Source: Emydura subglobosa (Eukaryota; Chordata; Testudines; Chelidae). From it: a stretch of 64,000 bases of DNA. Under the pieces are notes generated by a model, which did no database searches, was not told where the DNA came from, and saw nothing but the letters and a program-made list of their open reading frames with translations. The stretch spans positions 8,923,433 to 8,987,432 of the forward strand of contig ML679961.1 of NCBI GenBank assembly GCA_007922225.1, given 5' to 3'. Numbering within the stretch: position 1 is the stretch's first letter; each line of letters opens with the position of its first letter. This document shows positions 44,675-55,600 of this stretch, piece after piece. A program made the position numbers and the translations under genes.

Positions 44675-47290
44675 CAGTGGTTCCTGAAGTGTGGTCCTTG
44701 GACCCACAGGGGCTTCCCTGTGGATTACGCGGGGGTCTGTCCCTTGAGCCATTGGGCAGCAAGGCCAGAACTGCACTGTGGCTGGAATGCACCCAAACAG
44801 TGTTCTGGTATTTTGCTGCATGGAGGCGACCATTTTGTTCTCAAAATGGCATCCTCCACACAATGTGACCTCACACATACCGTGCGCAAGAGGTCACGCT
44901 GGCAGGGGCATTCTGGTAATGCCAGGACTCGCCCATTCAGAACTACACCACAAAATAATTTTAATTCAAGTGTAAATAAGAATTATGTGACAAAAACAGA
45001 TCAGTAGTTAAAAAGTGGAAGCATTAAGAAGAAAAACATTAGTTACTATTGAAAAAGAACATGAAATCCACGAAGCTCAAAATGACAACAAAAGCGTAGT
45101 CAGTGACAGGGACGCCTCACCAATAATTGTCACTGAGGAGAAACATAAAAAGACATAAGGTGACAAACATAATGAAAGCTCAAAGAAGAACAGGAAGTAT
45201 GATGAGTGTTTTATTATATTTGGCTTTACCTATGTCATACAAGAAAGATATACAGTCGCCATAATGTGTTTTATGTTACAAAGTACTTTATGATGAGTGT
45301 TTAAACCAGCCAAATTCAGTTGTCATTTAGCTATAAAACATGCCCTATACAAAGAAGTCTGTAGAATTTTTCAAATGAAAATTAAGCGCATTGAAGGCTG
45401 GAAAATGGAGTGTTATTAACACAACCCATGTCAATAGTAAATCTCTCGAGACTTCATATAAAGTTAGCTACAGAATTGCTAAGGCTGGAAAACCGCACAC
45501 AATTGCTGAAGAACTGATTCCTCCACCAGTGAAGAACATGGCAAACATAGTGCTAGGAGAGAAGCAAGGAAGGCAGTTAGAAATTATTCCCTCTGCCAAA
45601 CAATACTGTATCTAAAAGAAAACTTGACATGAGTGATAATGTGGAAAAGCAAGTAGTGTATTAGCTGAGTCCATACATTGCCTTGAAAATCAACCAATCA
45701 ACTGATGTTCCTGGTATGGCTTATCTTGCATATGTTCATTATATTTTTGGTGATGAAATGGCTGAAGACGTGTTGATTTGTTGTCCTTTGCCCACATGCA
45801 CAACAGCAGAAGATACTTTTTGAGTAATTTTTTATAGAAAATAATATTCAGTGGGAGCATTGTGTTGGTCTGTGTTATGATGGAGCTCAAATAATGACAG
45901 GTAGATTGAATGGAGTTGTCACCCAAATACATCAAGTGGTGCCAAAAATGCACTGGTACCATTGTAGCATACATTGTGAAGCATTAGCAGTTTAAAAAAA
46001 AAAAAAGTCAACGGAAGTAAAGGCAGTTTTAAATAATGAATTTTATCAAATCGTGTCTTATGAACTCACGCATAATTAATACTTTTTCCAGAGACATGGA
46101 AGTAAACATTCAACATTACTTCTACACACAGAAATCCGTTGGTTATCCTGGGGGAGAGTATTGGTCCGTTTCTTTGAACTTCATCCAGATATTGTTGCTT
46201 TCCATGGATTATCCTTTTGAGCTTTTAAATTGTCTTAAAAATGAAATTTGGCTATCACAGCTGGCATACTTGGTGGACAAATTTTCTCTGTTAAATTAAC
46301 TGAATTTGTGTGTCCAGGGAGTATCAGTAGCCATGTTCGATGTACAAAACAAAGTAGAAGCCATAATAAAAAAGCTTCTGTTATGGTGTCATCATGTGCC
46401 AAATGACGATTTTGACTGTTTGTCTTTATTAGATGTCATTTTTATGTGAAAATGATTTGACTCTCGATGAAAATGTAATATTCTTCAGCATTTGGTAAGC
46501 CTCAAGGACAACTTCCGAGAATATTTCCTTTGAAGACTGATGCTAACAATTGGATTTGAGACCCCTTTGCTGAAGAAGCAAAACCATCAAAGGATTTGAG
46601 TATAAAGGAACTTATTGAATAGTCGTGTAATGGAGATTTGAAGATGGGCTTTAAGACGCATTCATTGATCCAGTTTTGGCTGCCACAGAAGTCAGAGTAC
46701 CTGAGGCTGTCAGACAGCTGTGGCATTTTTAATCCTGTTCACCACCATCTATTTGTATGAAAGCGATTTCCCTGCACTTGCCTCGTTAAAATCAAAATAT
46801 AGACACAAGCTGGATGCTGAGCATGATTTTAGGCAGAAACTTTCAAATATTGTTGCAAATGCATCAAAATTGCATGTGCAAAAGCAGCCCCACCACCACA
46901 CTGAGTAACACAACCCGCTTCTTTTAGTTCAGTTTTAAATTGAAATTAGTTTTAACCAGTTTTATTTTTTCATATTTTTATATTAATACTTTTAATTTCT
47001 TAATTATAATACTACATTTGAGTTATGACCGTATTTTCCACAGTGCTCTAATGACAATACCTACCTAAATGGTTATAATAAATGGTTATTAAATGGTTAT
47101 AATAAATAAATAATTTGTAATAATTGCAGGCTGTTTATTGTTGGTTGCTTTATGAGTCTTATTTTATTTACAAAAATATTTTAAAAATAATAAACTAACC
47201 TGCTTAATAGAACAACAACAATGAAAGGGGCCTGGAAAATTTAGTTGGATGCCAAGGGGTCCTTGACAAAAAAAAGTGTAGGAATCACTA
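44675..47290 (+). mobile_element. Fossil autonomous hAT DNA transposon, about 2.6 kb
   Basis: The ends are inverted: CAGTGGTTCCTGAAGTGTGG at the left and, on the right, the reverse complement of TAGTGATTCCTACACTTT. 'ccttggac' and 'caaggacc' follow in the respective arms. Between them lies a decayed transposase gene (45,180-46,910). Flanking 8-mers do not match (acagaagc against ccctaatt), so the target duplication has eroded or the outermost bases are misplaced. Confidence 0.8.
45180..46910 (+). pseudogene. hAT transposase pseudogene (ZBED5/FAM200-like)
   Basis: Pieces in changing frames follow the order of the hAT transposases that gave rise to ZBED5/FAM200-type vertebrate genes. First comes a BED-finger remnant with KYDECFIIFGFT and HLAIKH, whose cysteine pair is lost. 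Then SLETSYKVSYRIAKAGKPHT at 45,391-45,615. Then STDVPGMAYL with the first catalytic Asp, LCYDGAQIMTG with the second, and HCSIHCEALA in another frame. A RWLS-type block follows around 46,135. The C-terminal dimerisation region YESDFPALASLKSKYRHKL is at 46,750-46,810. At least ten stops or frame changes break it, so it is long dead. Confidence 0.8.
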
Positions 47291-47804
47291 CCCTAATTTA
47301 TCCAGTCCCTCCATTTAATACTACTACACTCATTGGGATACAAGTGACGTTGAGTTACAGACCTTTAAAAATGCAGAACTATTTCTTGTGACCCAATTGG
47401 TTGTGCTCCTCAGCATCTTAAAGAGGAAAGGAGATTTCCTTATTTAATGAGGAAAAGTGTAAGCAGAATTGCACATTTGAGGAAAACCATATCCAGGTTA
47501 TCCAGGAAACATGGTGCTTTACGGATGTAGAAGGATAGAATTCGATGAAATTCCTGTTAGGAAAATACTTTCTTCTTAAACAGGGATTTATTATTTTGGA
47601 TACCACTCAGCAAGTGTGTATTTCCTTCAAGACTTTGGCAAATTACTTTCCTCTTTCATTCCCCAAACCAACAGTAGCCTTTGGAGGACTAGCTTCTACC
47701 TCTATCATGCTCTTATAATATAGCCGGAGACAGCTTGCCCTTTGACAACCAGTGAATTGTTAGAATCCTATATACCATAACCCAGGATTAAGTTTTTAAT
47801 AAGG
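47291..47804. other. Single-copy stretch, nothing recognised
   Basis: No elements or domains seen. Confidence 0.4.
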
Positions 47805-48060
47805 ACCATCCAAAGAAACAATCCAATTAACACTGAATGAAAACACTTCTCATCCTATTACGTTAACCCCAAAGTCCCTCTCTCCAGAAGGAAAGACGGT
47901 GCAGTTACCGCCAAACATGATGTAAGACGAACCAAGCATACCATCTTGTGCTGGGCTTCCATCAGATCTCACACGCTATGCCGACTTGGGTGGGATCAGG
48001 TCGGTGTTTGAATCAGAGACCCACTTTGGTATAACCCGTCAGGGGACAACCGCCTAATAA
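47805..48060 (+). mobile_element. 5S rRNA-derived SINE, truncated
   Basis: From about 47,936 the text 'gcataccatcttgtgct', 'catcagatctcacacgctat' and 'gtcggtgtttgaatcagaga' follows the order of 5S rRNA (gccataccac..., ...gatctcggaagctaagcagg..., ...tggatgggagac). The stretch before it ('ccctctctccagaaggaaag', 'gccaaacatgatgtaa') is shared with the copy near 50 kb, so the repeat unit includes 5' sequence. The tail of the SINE is missing. Confidence 0.65.
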
Positions 48061-49919
48061 ATCTCTGCAGTCCACAGAGTTGACTGTACCACTTGTCAGA
48101 AGTACTGTGCTAACTGCATCTCTGATCCCTCCTGGTCTTTCCAAGAGCACCTCTCTAGGTCTTAGTTCTTGGACCATCACTCCCTCAGTTTGGAATCATG
48201 CTATTCTCCCATTCTCAGACCAGATGCTGGGTTGCCGTCCCCTGTATATCAACCATGATCACTTCAGCAGCTTTGACTTATGTCCAGACCCTACAATTCT
48301 GGTCCCTCCAGGTCAAGGACAGTGGTAATTAGCATCCAAACAGACTCCTTAAAGCAAAATATCAGTTTATTTAGCTAAACCATACCGTAAATATAAAAAA
48401 CTGAACTCATGTCTAGCTTTTCCCTAAGGCTTACCATTCTCTGGATCTGAGGAGGCCCACTTTTTTAGACTCCCTCTGCAGAGTCTCTCTCTTTCTCAGT
48501 GCCTCTCCCTAGGAAGTTTCTGACAAGTGTCCATCCACCTTTTCTCTCCCCCCCACCCAGTAAGGCTTTTTAACTCTTTAATCTCCTTGTGAGCTCTGAG
48601 CTATTCGCTCCAGCAAAATAAAGTTTGCAACTTGTTGGCCACAAAATTCTTGACACCAGCAGTTTGGCTCACTGTCTTTCTAGTGTGTACTTTGACTTTA
48701 TTTGGCAGCCCATTGTGTTGCTTCCAACAACCCCTACCAAATTCAAAATTATGGCATATAATAAACGCTCCCCACCCCAATATATGTTATACAGTTTCTC
48801 TCAATAAGCACATTACATATTAGTGGTCTTAGATCCTTACACAGCAGCTCCTCTTTTGTCACACTATCTACCCTGTTCAACCACGCTGTCATCCTATAAG
48901 GACACAATAGCACTGTGATTTTAAGTATGATGTAATATTTAAGGTCCTGATCCTGCAGCAGAACTCTTATATCCACACAAAGTCCCACTGGGGCAGCAAG
49001 GGTCCATGTCAATGGACCCTGTTGCAGGACGGAGGCCAAAACAAACAATCCAACTAAGATTGTAAGAAAACACTTCTCAGCCTATTATATTACCCCCCTC
49101 CTCCCCTAAGTGGCTGAAATAGCACAGTACTCGCTTATCTAAAAAGATTGTAATTTGTAAGGAATCCTAAGAACTTGGGGAACAATGAAGAGAGAGAAGA
49201 TGAGAGTACCATATTGGATAGCCTCTTCCTTTCAAACCATTGGAATACACTCCCCATCCCTGAACACAAAACAGAGTGTTAAGAAATTAATGCTGTTATT
49301 ACCATGGAATTGAGATGCTTCCAAAACTGTCCACTTGTCCTTCAACCCTGAATCTTTATTTTAAAACAATGAAGCCTTTTCACAAAGGATATTATTGAAA
49401 CAACATTTCAAGCCCAAATAAGGAACATGAAAGGTAAGTTTACCTTTGTTTTATACACGAAATCTAAGTTTGAACACCATATTCATCCATATGGTATATA
49501 AATGCCTAACAAGGAAATTGAGGCACACAGAGATTTAGTCCAGAATTTTCAAGAGGCCACTGATTTTTGATGCCTTAGTGTTTGGGTCTCAAAATGAGAC
49601 AACGTAAATATCTCAAGCTGGACACTCAAAAACTGAGGCACTCAAAAATTAGAGGCCACTGTTGAAAATGTGTGTAAATGATTTGATATAGTGGTATAGT
49701 GAGTAGGTGGCAGAGCCAGACTAGAACACATATCTTCTCTTTCCCCAACCCACATCCTGTCTACTGAACCGTCCTATGTATGTTCACCGGATTCTATGTG
49801 AATGGACAGGGAGAGACTATCCCCAGTAGGTGTTCTCCTTTGGATATGGAGGAAACACTGGACATTAAAAGGAAAATATTTCACCTCCATTCAGAACTCA
49901 GTGATTTTCAATGAAAAGT
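48061..49919. other. Mostly single-copy; one more fragment of the 5S-SINE upstream unit
   Basis: At about 49,040-49,085 the phrase 'acaatccaactaagattgta' and 'aaaacacttctcagcctatt' repeats the text at 47,818-47,862. A TTTATT at about 48,367 would be a minus-strand polyadenylation signal and the surroundings might be an antisense LTR, but no ends were found. At about 48,940-49,030 'ggtcctgatcctgcagcag' and 'ccatgtcaatggaccctgtt' belong to the old dispersed family. Confidence 0.4.
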
Positions 49920-49974
49920 TAAACAATGATTTGACAAACAGAGCAGAAACACCAAAAGAATCAATAACAGCTGC

Positions 49975-50400
49975 CATTACACACTTTGTCCCTCTCCCCA
50001 GAAGGAAAGATGGTGCAACTACCACCAAATGTGGTGTAAAATCAATTAGCCATACCACCTTGTGCTGTGATACCATCAGATCTCAGAAGCTATGCAGGGT
50101 CGGGTGGGGTCAGGTCAGTGTTTGGATCAGAAACCTCCAAAGAACATCTAGCTGTTACAAGATGGGAAGCTGGCAATTCATTAGGTGGCTCTCTTCCCTC
50201 TGAGTCACTACAGAACCAGTGACCCAAAATGGTATTAGGGGCAGTGTGCTGCTGGGGATGCAGTCTTTCACATGACATGACATGACTGAGGTCCTGACCA
50301 CTTGTGGTCATTAGGGATTTGACAGCACTTTTTGCAAGACTGAAGGTATTAACCCCGCTGTCTTGGCCAAATTCCAGCATGCTGGAGCTGGGCTTTCCTG
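49975..50400 (+). mobile_element. 5S rRNA-derived SINE with L2-like tail
   Basis: The head 'gccataccaccttgtgctg' (from 50,049), 'cagatctcagaagctatgca' and 'gggtcgggtggggtcaggt' with 'gtttggat' tracks 5S rRNA, including the internal promoter A box around 50,087-50,106. The body and tail ('ctcttccctctgagtcacta', 'gaggtcctgaccacttgtgg', 'tggccaaattccagc') match SINE3-type elements such as AmnSINE1 or 5S-Sauria SINEs. Plus orientation, same as the copy at 47.9 kb. Confidence 0.8.
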
Positions 50401-50595
50401 AAGGCAAGGAAGGTGAGAAGCAGCTAGGAGATGCATAGTTCTGTGTGCCACACCTCCAGCTACCTTCGTCAAGGAAGGGAGGAAAAACTACCAATACCAC
50501 AGAAGAATTCCAGGGAAACTCCAGGCATACCAATTTTGCATTTCCCAAATCTCTTCGGGAATAACTTGGCTAGGGCAAAGACCAGCCATAAGAGC

Positions 50596-50881
50596 CTCTC
50601 TATATGTCTACGCAGCAACTAGACACCCACGGCTGACCCATGTTCGCTGACTTGGGCTCACGGGGCTTGAGCTGTGGGGCTATTTCATATCCGTGTAGAC
50701 TTCCGGGCTCAGGCTGGAGCCCAGGCTCTAGGATCCTGCAGGATGGGAGTTTTCGAGAGCTCAGGCCCGAGTCCAGAAGTCTACACAGCAACAAAGTAGC
50801 CCTGCAGCCTGAGCCCTACGAGCCCAACTCACCTGGCACAGGCCAGCTATGGGTTTTTCTTTGCTTGTAGACATGCTCTCT
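50596..50881. mobile_element. Palindromic Harbinger-like MITE
   Basis: Ends decay from GGGTATGTCTACACTGCA: 'tatatgtctacgcagcaact' at the left and 'ttgcttgtagacatgctctc' at the right. The interior is built from mirrored phrases: 'ccgtgtagacttccgggctc' against 'gagtccagaagtctacacag', and 'cttgggctcacggggcttga' against 'tgagccctacgagcccaact'. Same family type as the MITE at 20,919-21,330. Confidence 0.7.
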
Positions 50882-50923
50882 GTGTCCTTTCTATGTAAGG
50901 AATTCTAGAGGACAGAGAAGGAA

Positions 50924-51228
50924 GTTACTCACTTTGTGCAGTAATGATGGTTCTTCGAGATGTGTCCCCCTATACCTGCTCCACTGTAGGGGCATCTGCT
51001 CCCCCATGCTGCTGGTTGGAGAACTTTGGTAGTGGTCGTCCCACCCACGCACGCGCTGCTCCCCCCTGACACGAGGTCAGCTGGCAACACGGGCATTCCC
51101 TCCTCAGTTCCTTCTCTACCACAGAGTCAACAACTAGAACTCCAAAGTAGAGGGAGGAGAGCGGGTCATGGAGCACCCAGAGGAGGACACATCTCGTAGA
51201 ACCAACATTACTGCACAAGGTGAGTAAC
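50924..51228 (-). repeat. DIRS-type terminal repeat (copy B)
   Basis: The edges are mirror images: 'gttactcactttgtgcagta', 'atgatggttcttcgagatgtg' and, at the far side, 'cacatctcgtagaaccaaca' and 'ttactgcacaaggtgagtaac'. It is the clearest of the five terminal repeats. Internal sequence follows to the right. Confidence 0.85.
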
Positions 51229-51373
51229 TTCCTCTTCTTCTACGAGTAGTGTCCCTGTGGATGTACTGTAGGTGACTCCCGAGCAATACCCACCACTGGA
51301 GACAGGGGCTTCAGAGTCAAATCTGATACAGATGATAGTACTGCAGCACCAAATTTGGCGTCCGCAGCCGCAT

Positions 51374-52235
51374 AGGTGCTGACTTTTGGTTTTGCCAGTA
51401 GGTGCCCCGCCTGGCTTCTGACGGGGCCAGTGGTCAGGTCCGGCTCCTCCCCCCGGCATGGCTTCCCCATGGGGCTTTTCCCCCTGCCCACCTGGCTTCT
51501 GCTGGGAGCCAGGGCTTAGTTCCCCCCACCCATCCCTGAACATCTGCTGCTGGGGGTGTCAGCTGCTGCCCAATTTTCCAGTGGCCCAACGTTGGCCATT
51601 ACTGCACACTCACCCTCCTGGCCCTAGTCTAATATTCGGGTTCCCTCTGCTGGGAATTACCTGCTGCCTAGAGTCTGACCTGGAGCCTGGCTGGGCGCCT
51701 GGGAGGGGAGCTGCAGGCTATAGCCACACCCGCCGTCTGCCCACATTCATGCAGGTATATGAGCAGGCGGTTGGAGAGAGGCGCGGGGTGGCCCAGTGTG
51801 TGTCCACAGGTGATGAGCAGCAGGGGCTGGCTGACCCTGCGTGCTTATGACCTAGGACGACCACACCTAACCCAGTCCCTAAGCCCTTTGTTTTTCTGTT
51901 ACACAGTGCCGAGAGGGGTGGGGCATGACTTGGGAGTTGGCCCCCCTCAGTATCCTTGGCTGGAGCAGCAGCCCTAGGGGGCTGTGCTGTGATTCAGAGA
52001 CTCAGCCCCTGAGCAGGGAGGTGCCCGTAAAATACATTAAACCAATTAACAACTTATGGGCACAATCAACATCTGATGGGCAGGTGGGGCATGCCAAACA
52101 GCATACGCAGCTGCCTGTGTGAAAAAGCTGCCGGCTACCTGCCAACAGCTATCATCCGGACCCAGGCAGATGGTCACCCAATGGGTGCTGACACCCACTA
52201 TTTTTTTCTGTGGGTGCCTCAACCCCTCAGCATCC
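51374..52235. mobile_element. GC-rich insertion in DIRS copy B, unclassified
   Basis: It interrupts the DIRS text between 'gtccgcagccgcat' and 'atggcattggtacctat'. It starts 'aggtgctgacttttggtttt' and near its end reads 'gggtgctgacacccactatt', so the GGTGCTGAC word occurs at both ends in the same direction. The interior is Pro/Gly-rich in several frames by composition ('cctggcttctgctgggagcc'). I do not recognise the family. Confidence 0.45.
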
Positions 52236-52244
52236 ATGGCATTG

Positions 52245-53030
52245 GTACCTATGCGCAGCCAAATCCCTCAGGATGACATAGTGTTCTGCAAAGGTACGTG
52301 CAGATGCCCAGGTAGCTGCCCTGCAGATTTCTGATATAGGGATACCCTTGGAGAAGATGATGGATGAGTAGACCGACCTCATACAATGCATACATATCGA
52401 AGATGGGGCAGCTACCTTACGCAATTGGTAACAGAGCTTAATACAGCTGGAGACTCACTTAGAGAGCTCTGAGCTGACATCACTACTTTTTGACAATCCC
52501 TTGTCTGATCCAAATAGAAGGCCAAGGCTCTTCTAACTTTGAGCATATGGAGGATGGCTTCCCTATTATCCTCAAGAGGTTTGGGATAAAAGACTGGAAG
52601 TTGAATAAGCTGATTCATGTGAAATGCAGAAGTCACCTTGGGAATGAACTCTGAATGCGGTCTAAGTATGACCTTGTCTGGAAGAACACAGTAAAAGGGG
52701 GATGCGCCATCAAAGCCGCTATCTGCCCTATCCTTCTGGCAGAGGTAATGGCAATGAGGAATGCCATCTTCATGAAAAAGTGAGTTAGTGAACAAGTGGC
52801 CATGGGTTCAAACGGTAATCTAGTCAGTCCTTTTAACAGTAGGTTAACATCCCATTGGGGAGAGGGAAGTGTGTGTTGTGGGGAGAGGTTTGCTATGCCC
52901 TTAAAAAACCTCTTCATAGTCGGGTGGGAGAAGATTGAGTATCCTTTTACCTGCTGGTAGAAGGTTGCAATTGCTGACAGATGAACCTTCAGCGAACTAA
53001 TAGAGAGTCTAGACTGCTTTAAAGCCAACA
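52245..53030 (-). pseudogene. Tyrosine recombinase remnant of DIRS copy B
   Basis: The minus strand (53,028-52,633) reads SSLKVHLSAIATFYQQV, MKRFFKGIANLSPQ, LLLKGLTRLPFEPMATCS and then ITSARRIGQIAALM, where the arginine after TSA lies in the box I position. In a second frame (52,795-52,412) follow LPVFYPKPLEDNREAILH and VRRALAFYLDQTR. In a third (52,424-52,227) IPISEICRAATWASARTF continues into EHY, with the probable catalytic tyrosine. At least two frame shifts break the gene. It is the best-kept recombinase in the window. Confidence 0.8.
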
Positions 53031-53544
53031 GGTAGTCTAAGACAACCGCTAGGGTGGCTGCAGCAGGGGTGACACGCTTGGGCTGGCACCAAATCTGGAA
53101 CCTTTTCCATTTCTGAAGGTAGGTATGACAAGTAGTTCCTTTTCTACTGTGTAGCAGAACCTCCTCTACTTACTCAGAGCAAGATGTCACTATGTGCTGG
53201 AACCATGAAGGAGCAATGCTTTGAACTGAAGAATGTGCAAATTGGGATGGAGAGTGAGTCTCTTGTTCTGCGACGGGAGATAAGGAGTGATCGGGAGAAT
53301 CATCAGTGGCTATAATGCCAGCTGTGACAGATAAGGATACCATGTCTGTGGGAGCAATCAGTATGATGTTTGCTTTCTCTCTATTTATTTTCAACAAGAC
53401 CTTCATTAATAGAGTGAATGGGGAAAGGCGTAAAGAAGCCCCTGTCCTAAGGAAGGAGGAGAGCATCTCCCATAGAGTATCGTCCGATCCCCACTCTGGA
53501 GAAGTACTGTGGACATTTCTTGTTCTGGTAACTAGCAAAGAGAA

Positions 53545-53842
53545 GGTTACTCACCCTGTGCAGTAACTAAAGTTCTTCGAGATGTGTGTCACTATGGGTG
53601 CTCCACTGTAGATGTGAAAGCACCTCCTGCGCCTGGGATCGAAGATCTTTACTAGCAGTGCCCATTGGACCGCACATGCACACCTCCCCTCTCCCACGCT
53701 ATGCACGGGACGTATATATAGCGCTGTGCGGTCCAACCAGCCCCAGTTCCTTCTCTGCTGCAGAGGGGAGGAGAGTGGATAGTGAAGCACCCATAGGGAT
53801 ACACATCTTGAAGAACTTCAGTTACTGAACAGGGTGAGTATC
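53545..53842 (-). repeat. DIRS-type terminal repeat (copy C)
   Basis: The left edge 'ggttactcaccctgtgcagt' and 'aactaaagttcttcgagatg' mirrors the right edge 'acacatcttgaagaacttca' and 'gttactgaacagggtgagta'. It lies inside the internal part of copy B and has the same orientation. Confidence 0.85.
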
Positions 53843-53999
53843 CCTCTCTTCTTCAAGTGACATTTCTATGGGTGCTCCACTCTAGGTGACTATAAAGTAG
53901 TGCCCCCTAGTTGGAAGACTAGGGCTTCGGAGCGACTTGTACCTCCGAGGATAGAACAGCATGTCCTAGGACAGTGTCTGTTGAGGCATCGTGCGTAAT

Positions 54000-54400
54000 A
54001 GTATAGTGCCGGGTGAAAGTGTCTGTCGATGCTCATGTGGCAGCCTTACGAATGTCATCAGTGGGGACATTACTAAGAAAGTCAATTGAGGTAGATAACG
54101 ATCGTGTGGAATGTGTTCTGATGAAGGAAGGAGGTTGCCTATCATGGAGGTTGTAAGCTAAACGTATACACTGTGAGATCCACTTAGAGAGGCATTGTTT
54201 AGATATAGCTGGATCTTTTGGTGGCGAAGAGGAATAATCATGACGATTTCCAGAAGGGTTTAGTCTTGTCTGAATAAAAGGCTAATGGGCACCTCACGTC
54301 TAGGGTGTGTAGAGCTGCTTCCTGTGGATGACTGTGAGGCTTTCGGAAGAAGCAAGGGAGGTGTATCAGTTGATTGAGATGAAAAGATGTTGGGCCCTTA
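54000..54400 (-). pseudogene. Tyrosine recombinase C-terminal remnant of copy C
   Basis: The minus strand reads HLNQLIHLPCFFRKPHSH, ALHTLDVRCPLAFYSD and, further on, DIRKAAT, a stop where the family has Trp (TGG to TGA, near 54,035), then ASTDTFTRHYTI with the catalytic-type tyrosine kept. The rest of the domain is deleted. Confidence 0.7.
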
Positions 54401-54435
54401 GGTAAGAATCTTGGGTGTGGGCTTAGTGTAACTTA

Positions 54436-54730
54436 GCCCTGGTCTACACTTGCCTGGAGATTCTGCGGCAGTCGACAGGTGTTACTCAAGCTACAGAGAG
54501 TAGCTTGCGTAACTCTCGTCGACTGCTGTGCTTCCCTTCTGCATGCCGTCTTCACTGCACTGCGCCAACAGGAACTGCATTCCCGTCAATGCAGCGCTAC
54601 GCCACTTGAGGGGGTGGTTTACCAACATCGACTTCCTGATCAATTGAGTGGATCTCCACTGACCGCTCAGTCGATCCAGAAAGATCAATCTGATGGCAGC
54701 GACTTTGCCGCCGGCAGTATAGACATACCC
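54436..54730 (-). mobile_element. PIF/Harbinger-like MITE inside DIRS copy C
   Basis: It begins GCCCTGGTCTACACTTGC and ends with the reverse complement of GGGTATGTCTATACTGC, flanked by TTA on both sides (54,433-54,435 and 54,731-54,733). This TTA target duplication is typical of PIF/Harbinger. It aligns by eye along its full length with the MITE at 19,346-19,626, in opposite orientation. Confidence 0.85.
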
Positions 54731-54794
54731 TTAGTCTTCATAAAATACTGTGTCTGGTGGATATGCCATGAGGGTTGTCATTTCACCAACCCGT

Positions 54795-55310
54795 CTAGCA
54801 TAGGTGATAGCGAAAAGATAGACCGTGCAAGAATGTACCACTCAGTGTGTCCACAGTGCAATTCTGGTGACCCAGGAGGTACACGGCTGAAATGGAGATG
54901 TTGTTCTGGATACAGCAGTTCCACAGTTTGATTGCCTCCAAGCATAAAGAACGGGACCTCGCTCCACTTTTGATGTAATACATGCAGACGAGATTATCTG
55001 TCATCACTCTTATGCTATGATGTTTGATAAAAGGTGGGAAATGTCAGCAGGTATTGCAAACTGCTCGTAGCTCTAGGAGATTAATGTGTAAAGTGGATTC
55101 AATGGACAACCATCTGCCCTGCATTGTATGTTCCTGTAGATGTGCTCCCCAACCAATTAGGGAGGCATTGGTTGTTAGGATCATAGTGGTTGGAGGAAAG
55201 GAACTCTGATGCAGACATTGTTGGGCTGTGTCCACCACAGGAGAGAGTCCTTCACTCACATCGGCATGGATACAGTTGTGAATGGTGTGTTTGTGGGGGA
55301 GGTATAGCAT
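54795..55310 (-). pseudogene. RNase H remnant of DIRS copy C
   Basis: The minus strand 55,310-55,044 reads TMILTTNASLIGWGAHLQ and STLHINLLELRAVCNTC, the N-terminal half of the domain. The first catalytic Asp is Asn (TTNAS for TTDAS). The strand at 55,007-54,795 reads MMTDNLVCMYYI, GARSRSLCLEAIKLWN and SAVYLLGHQNCTVDTLS, the C-terminal half with the TDN Asp kept. Two frames are used and both ends are eroded. Confidence 0.8.
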
Positions 55311-55403
55311 ATGGAGCCATGCTTGAAGACATCACATGTGCAGTCTTGCAGGTCTGACCGCAAACGTGGCCACTGCCATCTGGCCTAGAAGCTGGAGGCA
55401 TGT

Positions 55404-55600
55404 TCATGCAGAGATCTGTGGGCAGATCCGTGCAGCAGATACCAGATCCATCATAGCCAAGAATCTGCAAGGTGGTAGGAAGGCTCTGGCTTGTATGGCA
55501 TCCAACTGTGCACCGATGAATTCCAGCTCTTGTACTGGCATGAGAGTGGCTATTTCTAGGTTCATGAGGAGGAGGCCCAGCTTCATGAACAGGTCCATTG
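55404..55600 (-). pseudogene. Reverse transcriptase C-terminal remnant of copy C
   Basis: The minus strand reads VQELEFIGAQLDAIQARAF, the DIRS RT thumb-side block (usual VQ.LEFIGA.LD....RA). The YLDD block that should come before it is absent because the copy stops at the hairpin repeat. Confidence 0.75.

Larger units (their letters stand above)
50924..53544 (-). mobile_element. DIRS-type retrotransposon, copy B (3' part)
   Basis: The terminal repeat (50,924-51,228) is followed by a short internal stretch, an unrelated GC-rich insertion (about 51,374-52,235), a tyrosine recombinase remnant (52,245-53,030), and text at 53,340-53,480 that parallels copy D near 62,060-62,210. It ends where the terminal repeat of copy C begins (53,545). 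No RNase H or reverse transcriptase part of copy B was found. Confidence 0.75.

Noticed and set aside
44381..45007. Longest open frame in the window (208 codons, plus strand)
   Set aside because: It runs from single-copy DNA straight through the left inverted repeat of the hAT element at 44,675, has no domain, and its composition looks random.
50049..50150. Possible 5S rRNA gene
   Set aside because: The head resembles 5S rRNA but is diverged and continues into a SINE body and L2-like tail, so it is a retroposon and not a 5S gene.
51208..51850. Pro/Gly-rich open frames on both strands
   Set aside because: They come from the GC-rich insertion in DIRS copy B and show no domain.
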